Source: Anaerolineales bacterium
GTDB taxonomy: Bacteria; Chloroflexota; Anaerolineae; Anaerolineales; Villigracilaceae
Assembly: GCA_017882065.1 (NCBI GenBank)
Contig: JADGQD010000038.1
Span: 1-12,919, forward strand
Reading direction: 5' to 3'
DNA length: 12,919 nt
Positions 7,477 through 12,919 of this stretch are shown here, one piece after another. The position numbers and the translations under genes are program-made. The notes under the pieces were generated by a model. That model was given only the letters and a program-made list of their open reading frames with translations, made no database searches and was not told the origin of the DNA. Each line of letters starts with the position of its first letter. The first letter of the stretch is position 1.

Positions 7477-8970
7477 ATGCCTGAACCCATCCCCATCCCG
7501 CCGCTTTTCCTCGAGCGCATGTCCCGCTTTCTCGATAACGAGTATCCCGCCTTCGCCGAGTCTCTGACGCATGACCCCGTGCATGGGCTGCGGGTAAACA
7601 CGCTAAAACTATCAGCAGACGAGTTCCTGAAAATTTCCCCTTTCCCGCTGGGCGACAAGGTGGCGTGGTGCGATTCTGCCTTTACCCTCACTCCATCCCC
7701 TCTCCCAGCGGAAGAGGGGCGAGGGATAAGGGAACCCGGCAAGCATCCTTACCACCTGGCCGGACTGTATTACCTGCAAGACCCGTCTGCCATGTCGGCG
7801 GCGGAGCTGCTCGGCCCCCGGCCGGGCGAGCGCGTCCTGGACCTGGCCGCCGCCCCCGGTGGCAAGACCACTCATATTGCTTCCCTGATGCAGGGACTGG
7901 GTCTGCTGGTGGCCAACGAGATCAAGACAAAGCGCCTTAATCATCTGGTGGTCAATGTGGAACGCTGGGGTGCGGCCAATCTGGTCGTCACCAACGAGAC
8001 CCCCGAACGGGTGGCCGACCGTTTCGGCGCCTATTTCGACCGGGTGATCGTGGACGCGCCCTGCTCCGGCGAAGGCATGTTCCGCAAGGATATGCGGGCG
8101 CGACTCGACTGGTCGGAGGAGATGGTGGCGGGCTGCGCCGTGCGCCAGACGAACATCCTGCGCGTGGCAGCCCATCTGGTCCGCCCGGGAGGACACCTGC
8201 TCTATTCCACCTGCACCTTCGCCCCCGAAGAAGACGAAGCCGTGATTGCCCGGTTTTTGCAGGAACATCCCGATTTTGAAGTGGAAGCCCTGCCGCAGTT
8301 GGCCGGGTTTATGCCGGGGAAACCAGAGTGGTTGAGTCTCACCACAGCCCCTTTCGGGGGTAATAAGAGTACGGAGCACACAAAGAAAAGCAAAAAAGAC
8401 TCTGTAGACTCTGGAGAGGATTGTCCTCTGCGCGGCGCGGTGCGGCTCTTCCCCCACCGGCTGTCCGGCGAGGGACATTTCGCTTGTCTCCTGCAGCGCA
8501 AGGACGGTCCCGCAGACGAGTTGACATTCCCCTGGCGTTCGGCAAAAATCCCAACCCTGGAGTGGAAGGTCTGGCAGGCGTTCCGGGAGGAGACCCTGGG
8601 CGTGGATTTCCCCTCCGAGCGCCTGCGCATGCAAGGGGACCGGTTGTATTTCGTGCCGGAAAATGTTCCTGATTTGAAAGGGTTGCGTGTGACGATTCCG
8701 GGTGTCTGGCTGGGAAACTTCAAAAAGGAGCGCTTCGAGCCGGCCCATCCGCTGGCTGTGTTTCTGCGGCCTGGGCAGGCACGCAATGTACTGGCGCTCT
8801 CCTCAGACAGCCGCGAGATGGCTGCCTATTTTCGAGGCGAAAGCCTGCCCTCTGAGGGCAGGCCCGGCTGGACGCTCGTCACTGCAGACGGCTGGCCGCT
8901 CGGCTGGGGCAAGCGCGTGCAGGGCGTGGTGAAGAACCATTTTCCGAGAGGCTGGCAAATCTATTCATGA
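7477..8970 (+). CDS. RsmF/NSUN-family RNA (cytosine-5) methyltransferase
   Basis: This SAM-dependent methylase is predicted to make 5-methylcytosine in rRNA (RsmF-like) or tRNA. In its 497 residues, SAM-binding motif I DLAAAPGGKT is at 122-131, motif IV PCSGEG at 195-200 (C196), and motif VI STCTF at 244-248 with the catalytic cysteine C246. The C-terminal part (about 319-497) has the RsmF-type extension: GAVRLFPHRLSGEGHF, then a PUA-like end with WGKRVQG near 477. Three segments look foreign: 70-86 (TPSPLPAEEGRG), about 290-317 (lysine-rich) and 455-463. All stay in frame and outside the catalytic motifs, so the enzyme is probably still functional. The start has no Shine-Dalgarno; TATAAT ends 6 nt upstream, suggesting a leaderless mRNA. 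It is translationally coupled to the next gene through ATGA. Confidence 0.92.
   Translation: MPEPIPIPPLFLERMSRFLDNEYPAFAESLTHDPVHGLRVNTLKLSADEFLKISPFPLGDKVAWCDSAFTLTPSPLPAEEGRGIREPGKHPYHLAGLYYLQDPSAMSAAELLGPRPGERVLDLAAAPGGKTTHIASLMQGLGLLVANEIKTKRLNHLVVNVERWGAANLVVTNETPERVADRFGAYFDRVIVDAPCSGEGMFRKDMRARLDWSEEMVAGCAVRQTNILRVAAHLVRPGGHLLYSTCTFAPEEDEAVIARFLQEHPDFEVEALPQLAGFMPGKPEWLSLTTAPFGGNKSTEHTKKSKKDSVDSGEDCPLRGAVRLFPHRLSGEGHFACLLQRKDGPADELTFPWRSAKIPTLEWKVWQAFREETLGVDFPSERLRMQGDRLYFVPENVPDLKGLRVTIPGVWLGNFKKERFEPAHPLAVFLRPGQARNVLALSSDSREMAAYFRGESLPSEGRPGWTLVTADGWPLGWGKRVQGVVKNHFPRGWQIYS
7685..7725. repeat. Palindromic repeat-like insertion inside the methyltransferase ORF
   Basis: An inner stem CCCCTCT (7697-7703) pairs with AGAGGGG (7713-7719), and an outer stem CCCTC (7685-7689) pairs with GAGGG (7721-7725). 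It encodes residues about 70-83, with the peptide TPSPLPAEEGRG, a low-complexity sequence typical of translated GC-rich palindromes. The core resembles the element at 2019-2080. It lies in the linker between WC (64-65) and GKHPYH (88-93), where homologues are expected to be shorter. Confidence 0.7.
8348..8429. repeat. A-rich repeat-like segment in the methyltransferase ORF
   Basis: This in-frame stretch departs from the GC-rich gene around it. It is bounded by a CCCC-TTTC-GGGG hairpin (8348-8359) and an AGAGGA-TTG-TCCTCT hairpin (8415-8429). Between them is an A-rich run near 8380-8400 and the tandem repeat GACTCTGTA-GACTCTG (8398-8413). It encodes about residues 290-317, including HTKKSKKDSVDSGED, just before the conserved RsmF block GAVRLFPHRLSGEGHF. 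Intergenic sequences of the CACGGAGCACAC...CTCTGTGGACTC style occur in other bacterial genomes; membership here is inferred. Confidence 0.5.
8843..8863. repeat. Perfect 21-bp palindrome in coding sequence
   Basis: Arms GCCTGCCCTC (8843-8852) and GAGGGCAGGC (8854-8863) are perfect reverse complements around a single T. They encode ESLPSEGRPG (residues 455-464) in the C-terminal PUA-like region. It may be a shortened copy of a longer palindromic repeat; with a single base at its centre it could also act as a two-fold binding site. Confidence 0.65.
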
Positions 8971-9521
8971 GTGGTACTATGCACGAAAAACGTTTTGAAG
9001 GTGACATTGCTCGCTTGCGCAATCCTGAAAGAATTGCCCGTCTCGAAGTGGAACGGGGCGTTACTTTGTGTCTGGAAGGGGCGCAGATCAAATGTGTGCT
9101 GGATGTCGGTACTGGGACCGGATTATTTGCCGAGGCGTTTGCAAAGCGCGGACTGGCTGTCTCCGGCGTGGACGTCAATCCAGAAATGCTCCCGGTGGCT
9201 CGGACCTATGTTTCGGTCGGCGACTTCTGCGAGTCATCCGCCGAGGCACTGCCCTTCGCCAGTGCCGCCTTTGACCTGATCTTCATGGGACTACTACTGC
9301 ACGAATCGGACGAACAGCTCCAGGTGTTGGGCGAGGCCCGCCGCGTGGTGCGCACACGGGTGGGTATCCTGGAATGGGCCTATCGCGAAGAAGACTTTGG
9401 CGCACCACTGGTACATCGTTTGGCTCCAGAAATTTTGGCGGAGTTGGCGAAGGAGGCGGGGTTCAGTCAGTGTGAGGCGATTCCCCTGACGAAGCTGGTG
9501 TTTTACCGGTTGACTGTCTAG
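8967..9521 (+). CDS. Class I SAM-dependent methyltransferase, unknown substrate
   Basis: A 184-residue Rossmann-fold methyltransferase of the Methyltransf_11/25 type. SAM-binding motif I is VLDVGTGTG (44-52), the acidic end of strand 2 is GVDVNPEM (67-74), and a post-motif region SAEALPFASAAFDLIFMGLLLHE is present from 91 (quoted in part: ALPFASAAFDLIF). It is near the minimal size for the fold, with no added substrate-binding domain, so the substrate cannot be inferred. The ATG (8967-8969) overlaps the upstream TGA as ATGA, which implies translational coupling with the RsmF-like gene. An in-frame ATG at 8979 is an alternative start; neither has a strong ribosome binding site. Two adjacent methyltransferases might act in related RNA modification, but that is only a suggestion from context. 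Confidence 0.85.
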   Translation: MSGTMHEKRFEGDIARLRNPERIARLEVERGVTLCLEGAQIKCVLDVGTGTGLFAEAFAKRGLAVSGVDVNPEMLPVARTYVSVGDFCESSAEALPFASAAFDLIFMGLLLHESDEQLQVLGEARRVVRTRVGILEWAYREEDFGAPLVHRLAPEILAELAKEAGFSQCEAIPLTKLVFYRLTV

Positions 9522-9542
9522 CTGTACCGGGCGGCCGGAACA

Positions 9543-9579
9543 AGAAAAAATGTAGTGGCGACCAACTGATCGCCACTAC
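9543..9579 (-). terminator. leuS intrinsic terminator
   Basis: A perfect 10-bp stem GTAGTGGCGA/TCGCCACTAC (9552-9579) with an 8-nt loop is followed on the minus strand by A and then six U (9545-9550), C and two more U. It begins only 5 nt past the leuS stop. On the plus strand only three U follow after GGGG, so it should act mainly for leuS, although the stem also separates two convergent genes. The stem may itself be a repeat-type palindrome used as a terminator. Confidence 0.9.
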
Positions 9580-9584
9580 GGGGT

Positions 9585-12050
9585 TTACACCACAATATTC
9601 ACCAGTTTCTTCTGCGCCACGATCACTTTCTTCGGCGGCTTACCATCAAGGAATTTCTGCACGGCCTCGCTCGCAAGCGCGGCGGACTTGATATCTTCTT
9701 CGCTGGCATCTGCCGGAACAACAACCCGGTCGCGTAGTTTGCCGTTGACCTGCACTGGCACCTGGATGACCTCCTCGCGTGCCAGGTCCGCGTCCCAGGA
9801 GGGCCAGGCCTGCTGGTGGACACTGCCTTCATGTCCGGTCAGCTGCCAGAGTTCCTCAACAATGTGCGGGGCGGCGGGAGCCAGGATCACCATCAGCGTT
9901 TCCAGCGCCTGCTGGTAGGTTGATGTTTTCCAGGTTCTGTCCCGCTGTCGATCGCCCAGGGTGTTGACAAATTCCATCAGCGTGGAAACCATTGTGTTCA
10001 GCCGAAAAGTCTCAATCCGTTCTGTTACGCCGCGGATGGTCTGGTGCATTTTACGCTCCAACTCATCATCTTTGGTCTGCGGCTGGTTGCCTGCCTGCTC
10101 CCAGGTATCGGTGTACAACCGCCATATCTTCTCCAGGAATCGGCTTGTCCCATTGATGCCTTCCATGCTCCAGTTCACATCCTGGTCGAAGGGCGCCATG
10201 AACATTTCGTAAATGCGCAGGGAGTCCGCGCCGTAGGTATCGACGACCGCGTCCGGCGTGATGGTATTGCCGCGGCTCTTGGACATGCGTTGGCCGTCCG
10301 GACCCATCAGCTGGCCCTGATTCATCAGTTTGGCAAAAGGTTCGCGGAAGGGTACCAGGCCGGCGTCGGCCATGACCTTGGTCCAGAAACGGGCATACAG
10401 TAGGTGCAGCACGGCGTGCTCAGCCCCGCCCACATACAGGTCAACCGGCATCCAGTAGTTCATGCGTGCCGGGTCGAACGGGCCCTGCTGGAAATCCGGG
10501 CTGGTAAAGCGCAGGAAATACCACGACGAGCAGGCAAAACCGCCCATCGTGTCGGTCTCGCGTTGTGCCGCTCCGCCACAGGTTGGGCAGGTTGTATTGA
10601 CGAATGCAGACAGGCGTGCCAGGGGTGAGCACCCGCTGCCGTCCGGTCTGAAATCCTCCATCGGAGGCAGCAGCACGGGTAACTGGTCTTCGGGTACGGG
10701 TACTTCGCCGCACTTCGGGCAGTGGATTATGGGGATTGGCGCGCCCCAATAGCGCTGGCGAGAGATCAACCAGTCGCGCATGCGGTATTTCACCGTTCGC
10801 TTGCCCAGGTCTTTGGATTCGATATGTTCGCAGATGCGCTGGAGAGCCTCACCGCTGGGCAGCCCGTTGAATGGGGCTGAGTTAACCATTTTCCCTTCGG
10901 CGGGGAAGGCCTCGGTCATTTCCGACCCTTCAATGGATGAGCCTTCCGGGGCGATGACGACCCGCACCGGTAACCCGAACTTGCGGGCGAACTCGAAGTC
11001 GCGCTGGTCGTGAGCCGGTACGCCCATGATGGCACCCGTGCCGTAGCCCATCATCACGTAGTCCGCCGCCCAGACCGGTATGTGTTCTCCGTTGAGCGGG
11101 TTCTCCACATATCCACCGGTGAAGACGCCGGTTTTCTCGCGGCTTTCGCTCATGCGGTCCACTTCACTCTGTCGCATGGCCTGGGCAATGTAGGCTTGAA
11201 CTTCTTCCCGTTGGTCAGGTGTTGTGATTCGTTCGACCAGTGGATGTTCTGGGGCTAACACAAAAAAGGTCACGCCATAGATGGTATCTGGTCGGGTCGT
11301 AAATACCGCAATCTGCTCCTTGTTCAAAGATTGTTCACTGACCACTGAAAACTGGATTTCCGCGCCCTCTGAGCGCCCAATCCAGTTGCGCTGCATGATG
11401 CGGATTCGCTCCGGCCAGTCCACGGTATCCAGGCCGGTGATCAGTTCATCTGCATAGGCGGTGATCTTGAAATACCAAGCCGGGATCTCGCGCTTGGTCA
11501 CGCCTTCGTGGCCACGCCAGCAGACCCCACCCGCTGCCTCATGACTGGAAAGCGTTGTCTGGCAGGTGGGGCACCACCACTGCCAGTTCATATCGCGGTA
11601 GGCCAGCCCGCGCTTGTAGAGCAGCAGGAAGAACCATTGCGTCCAGCGGTAGTAACCTGGGTCGGAAGAATCAACCTCTCGCGACCAATCGTAACTGGTG
11701 CCGATCAGGCGCATCTGGCGCTTGTAATTGGCCGTGTTGCGGTCAGTTGTCTGGCGGGGGTGGATGCCGTTGGCAATCGCGTGCTGTTCAGCTGGTTCAC
11801 CAAACGCGTCCCAGCCCATTGGGTGCAGGACGTTATAACCTTTCATGCGTTTGAAGCGGGAGATCACATCGGTGGGTACATAGTTGCGGCAGTGCCCAAC
11901 ATGCAGACCCTCGCCGGAGGGGTAGGGGAAGAAATCCAGGCAATAGTACTTTGGCTTGTTGCTGCCATCCGTGGCGCGATATAACCCGTCTTTTTCCCAT
12001 TGTTCCTGCCACTTGGGTTCTATCTCTTGGGGATTGTAATTATTGCTCAT
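9585..12050 (-). CDS. leuS: Leucyl-tRNA synthetase
   Basis: This class Ia synthetase charges tRNA-Leu with leucine in the cytoplasm and edits misacylated products. The 821 residues are full length. The HIGH signature is HVGH (50-53) and the KMSKS signature RMSKS (588-592). The CP1 editing domain shows the threonine-rich TTRPDT (251-256) and the universal editing aspartate D347 in GVPAHDQRDFEFA. A zinc ribbon in the insertion near 160-181 reads C160-x2-C163...C177-x3-H181, and a second four-cysteine site is C444, C447, C488 and C491. The C-terminal part ends with the VQVNGKLRDRV block typical of bacterial LeuRS. The ATG (12048-12050) has AAGGA (12057-12061) at a 6-nt spacing. Upstream lie a T-box and a small ORF; a terminator follows the stop. 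Confidence 0.98.
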   Translation of the reverse strand: MSNNYNPQEIEPKWQEQWEKDGLYRATDGSNKPKYYCLDFFPYPSGEGLHVGHCRNYVPTDVISRFKRMKGYNVLHPMGWDAFGEPAEQHAIANGIHPRQTTDRNTANYKRQMRLIGTSYDWSREVDSSDPGYYRWTQWFFLLLYKRGLAYRDMNWQWWCPTCQTTLSSHEAAGGVCWRGHEGVTKREIPAWYFKITAYADELITGLDTVDWPERIRIMQRNWIGRSEGAEIQFSVVSEQSLNKEQIAVFTTRPDTIYGVTFFVLAPEHPLVERITTPDQREEVQAYIAQAMRQSEVDRMSESREKTGVFTGGYVENPLNGEHIPVWAADYVMMGYGTGAIMGVPAHDQRDFEFARKFGLPVRVVIAPEGSSIEGSEMTEAFPAEGKMVNSAPFNGLPSGEALQRICEHIESKDLGKRTVKYRMRDWLISRQRYWGAPIPIIHCPKCGEVPVPEDQLPVLLPPMEDFRPDGSGCSPLARLSAFVNTTCPTCGGAAQRETDTMGGFACSSWYFLRFTSPDFQQGPFDPARMNYWMPVDLYVGGAEHAVLHLLYARFWTKVMADAGLVPFREPFAKLMNQGQLMGPDGQRMSKSRGNTITPDAVVDTYGADSLRIYEMFMAPFDQDVNWSMEGINGTSRFLEKIWRLYTDTWEQAGNQPQTKDDELERKMHQTIRGVTERIETFRLNTMVSTLMEFVNTLGDRQRDRTWKTSTYQQALETLMVILAPAAPHIVEELWQLTGHEGSVHQQAWPSWDADLAREEVIQVPVQVNGKLRDRVVVPADASEEDIKSAALASEAVQKFLDGKPPKKVIVAQKKLVNIVV

Positions 12051-12107
12051 TCTTTGTCCTTATGAATAATCTCAATTCCGTTTTCGACCGCGAATGGGTG
12101 CCAAGGA

Positions 12108-12224
12108 TTAAAAATTCCCTCGTGTGACTTTGTGCCCTTCGTGTTTAAATCTCTTAAGCCCCGTTAGGAGGCGCGCGAGAAAACAGGGCTGCACTTCGTT
12201 TCTGTTTCTGGCAATCTCTAACAT
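12108..12224 (-). CDS. Possible 38-codon small ORF in the leuS leader
   Basis: Between the T-box terminator and leuS, ATG at 12222-12224 opens a 38-codon frame ending in TAA (12108-12110). It has a very strong ribosome binding site, AAGGAGG, 6 nt before the ATG. The peptide begins MLEIARNRNEVQPCFLARLL and has five leucines in its first 23 residues (TTA, CTC, CTC, CTA, CTT); the rest is basic and not recognised. AGGAGGCG (12229-12236) is perfectly complementary to CGCCTCCT inside the ORF (12166-12173, codons 17-20), so the ribosome binding site could be sequestered. The 3' third overlaps a CACGAAGGG-type repeat. It may be a leader peptide, the remnant of a former T-box-controlled gene, or chance. 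Confidence 0.35.
   Translation of the reverse strand: MLEIARNRNEVQPCFLARLLTGLKRFKHEGHKVTRGNF
12113..12146. repeat. Degenerate short-period repeat in the leuS leader
   Basis: The minus strand shows loosely repeated units CACGAAGGG, CACAAAGTC and ACACGAGGG, followed by GAATTTTTAATCC. This resembles intergenic sequences built from repeated CACGAAGG units seen in other bacterial genomes. The copy here is short and diverged, so it is offered with low confidence. Confidence 0.3.
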
Positions 12225-12244
12225 TTCACGCCTCCTTCCGTTAT

Positions 12245-12280
12245 CAAACAAAATCCCTTCATCCACTCAGGGACGAAGGG
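12245..12280 (-). terminator. T-box-controlled transcription terminator
   Basis: In the minus-strand RNA, CCCTTCGTCC pairs with GGATGAAGGG (10 bp, one G-U) around the loop CTGAGT, followed by AUUUUGUUUG. It directly follows the conserved T-box sequence (12283-12302). Formation of the antiterminator with that sequence would prevent this hairpin, the standard T-box switch. Confidence 0.88.
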
Positions 12281-12577
12281 TTAGCTCCGCGGTACCACCC
12301 CGAATTGTCTAACAAGTCCTTTTGATCTTACAAGTCTTACAGGTCGGACCTGTTGGACTAATGGACATGCTAGACCGCTCGTCCGCTGTAACGGGCTGTT
12401 CCGGCGCTGACTACTGGATTCACCAGCGCAGTCTCTCTTGCGAGGGCAGGCGAGTTCAGTCTCTCGCACCCGTCAGGGTGTTGGGCGCTCCCGCTTGCGC
12501 TGTGAAGGGCTTCCACCTCGCTCTCCCTTCTCGCTGACGGAATGACCTACTACTCCTGTCATGACTATCAATTTATT
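12281..12577 (-). promoter_or_regulatory. Leucine T-box riboswitch leader
   Basis: The minus strand contains the T-box signature GGGTGGTACCGCGG (12287-12300), just before an intrinsic terminator. The UGGU bulge complements the ACCA end expected of tRNA-Leu (discriminator A). Upstream is a Stem I-like region: AGTAGTA near 12548-12554, a distal arm with GAAGGG and CCCTTC around GAGCGAGGTGGAA (about 12504-12530), and a 7-bp stem CCGTCAG/CTGACGG. The proposed specifier is CUC (12452-12454) within GAACUCG, a leucine codon read by tRNA-Leu(GAG), which fits the downstream leuS. Stem III looks enlarged: GTCTA/TAGAC and AGTCC/GGACT enclose an inner palindrome ACAGGTC-C-GACCTGT (12339-12353). T-box identity is firm; the exact fold and specifier are inferred by hand pairing. 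Confidence 0.9.
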
Positions 12578-12583
12578 GCGGCC

Positions 12584-12592
12584 ATTATAGCA
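12584..12592 (-). promoter_or_regulatory. Extended -10 promoter of the leuS T-box transcript
   Basis: The minus strand reads TGCTATAAT: an extended -10 (TGn, 12590-12592) with a perfect TATAAT (12584-12589). Transcription would start near 12577, just upstream of T-box Stem I. The -35 region is weak (TTTGAT at a 16-nt spacing), which an extended -10 tolerates, and it is covered by the twin palindromes at 12593-12620. Confidence 0.75.
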
Positions 12593-12620
12593 CAATCGCG
12601 ATTAGATCAAATCGCGATTG
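12593..12620. repeat. Twin AATCGCGATT palindromes upstream of the T-box promoter
   Basis: Two copies of the perfect 10-bp palindrome AATCGCGATT (12594-12603 and 12610-12619) are spaced 16 bp centre to centre. Together they also form an inverted repeat with 10-bp arms CAATCGCGAT and ATCGCGATTG. They lie 5 bp from the tRNA-Ala(GGC) 3' end and cover the -35 region of the leuS promoter. They could be an operator pair, or a hairpin ending the tRNA transcript, although no U-run follows. Confidence 0.6.
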
Positions 12621-12624
12621 CATG

Positions 12625-12697
12625 TGGACCCAGCGAGATTCGAACTCGCGACCTTCTCAATGCCATTGAGACGCGCTCCCAACTGCGCTATGGGCCC
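12625..12697 (-). tRNA. tRNA-Ala (anticodon GGC)
   Basis: A 73-nt cloverleaf. The acceptor GGGCCCA pairs with TGGGTCC and includes the G3-U70 wobble that marks alanine tRNAs; the discriminator is A. D stem GCGC/GCGC, anticodon stem TCTCA/TGAGA, and loop ATGGCAT give anticodon GGC, reading GCC and GCU. T arm GCGAG-TTCGAAT-CTCGC. CCA is not encoded. It is the second gene of a two-tRNA unit. Confidence 0.97.
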
Positions 12698-12785
12698 ATA
12701 TTCAGTTTTCCAGAAGGCAGTAAGCAGAAAGCAGGTGGAGGTTTTGTTTGCTGCTAGCTGCATTTTGTCTGCTGCCCGCTGGCTG
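12698..12785. other. Spacer between the two tRNA-Ala genes with imperfect inverted repeat
   Basis: This 88-bp spacer has GCAGTAAGCAGAAAGCAG (GCAG units near 12716-12734) facing GCTGCTAGCTGC and GTCTGCTGCC (near 12750-12771), a loose inverted repeat of GCAG/CTGC units. On the minus strand it could fold into a hairpin between the tRNAs that might help processing. No promoter or gene is seen. Confidence 0.35.
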
Positions 12786-12858
12786 TGGACCTGAGGGGAT
12801 TCGAACCCCTGGCCTCCTCAGTGCGATTGAGGCGCGCTCCCAACTGCGCTACAGGCCC
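12786..12858 (-). tRNA. tRNA-Ala (anticodon CGC)
   Basis: A 73-nt cloverleaf. The acceptor GGGCCTG pairs with CAGGTCC, again with the alanine identity pair G3-U70 and discriminator A. D stem GCGC/GCGC, anticodon stem CCTCA/TGAGG, and loop ATCGCAC give anticodon CGC, specific for GCG. T arm AGGGG-TTCGAAT-CCCCT. CCA is not encoded. It is nearly identical to the GGC gene in the D arm, which suggests an old tandem duplication. Confidence 0.97.
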
Positions 12859-12875
12859 ATTCTTGGGCGAACGGT

Positions 12876-12904
12876 ATTCTACCTGAGTGAGGTAGGAATG
12901 TCAA
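12876..12904 (-). promoter_or_regulatory. Promoter of the tRNA-Ala pair
   Basis: On the minus strand a perfect -35 TTGACA (12899-12904), a 17-nt spacer and TAGAAT (12876-12881) lie just upstream of the CGC tRNA, whose 5' end is at 12858. The start would be near 12869, leaving a short 5' leader for RNase P to remove. The GGC tRNA is probably co-transcribed. Confidence 0.8.
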
Positions 12905-12919
12905 GGAAACATCCAAAGC

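Noticed and set aside
7612..8748. 378-codon minus-strand frame inside the methyltransferase
   Set aside because: It overlaps the catalytic motifs of the RsmF-like gene antisense and its translation has no recognisable domain; open by composition.
12281..12469. Minus-strand 62-codon frame across the T-box region
   Set aside because: It overlaps the conserved T-box sequence and Stem III and has no ribosome binding site; the RNA structure explains the sequence.

Overview
This GC-rich bacterial window carries housekeeping genes. Codon and protein style, a leucine T-box, leaderless-looking promoters and scattered GC-rich palindromic repeats would fit a Chloroflexota (Anaerolineae-like) genome. 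That placement is an inference from sequence style and needs a homology search. There is no phage, transposase, CRISPR array or obvious accessory island. The unusual content lies in regulatory leaders, repeat insertions and gene order.

Layout, left to right. (1) 1-2003, minus: a type IIA topoisomerase A subunit (gyrA-like), cut by the left edge. It has its own promoter and a leader occupied by a GC-rich nested palindrome. (2) 2289-6536, minus: complete rpoC (RNA polymerase beta'), GTG start, preceded by a near-consensus promoter and a structured leader of about 155 nt. rpoB is not upstream. (3) 6770-7456, minus: a creatininase-family metallohydrolase. (4) 7477-8970, plus: an RsmF/NSUN-type RNA m5C methyltransferase whose reading frame holds three repeat-like or palindromic segments. 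(5) 8967-9521, plus: a small class I SAM methyltransferase coupled to it by an ATGA overlap. Genes 3 and 4 diverge from a 20-bp spacer centred on a palindromic ATTATAAT, and both look leaderless. (6) 9585-12050, minus: leuS, with a strong intrinsic terminator after its stop. (7) 12051-12592, minus: the leuS control region, with an extended -10 promoter, a T-box with a proposed CUC specifier, its terminator, and a 38-codon small ORF with a strong Shine-Dalgarno before leuS. (8) 12625-12858, minus: two tRNA-Ala genes (GGC and CGC anticodons) behind their own promoter.

Functionally, the window combines DNA topology (gyrA), transcription (rpoC) and translation (leuS, alanine tRNAs, an rRNA or tRNA methylase). 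LeuRS expression is predicted to respond to uncharged tRNA-Leu through the T-box. The gyrA and rpoC leaders both carry strong secondary structure between promoter and start codon. The items most worth following up are the rpoC leader, the symmetric divergent leaderless promoter, the repeat-derived peptide insertions in the methyltransferase, the small ORF with a sequestered ribosome binding site between T-box and leuS, and the missing GyrA box in the topoisomerase.
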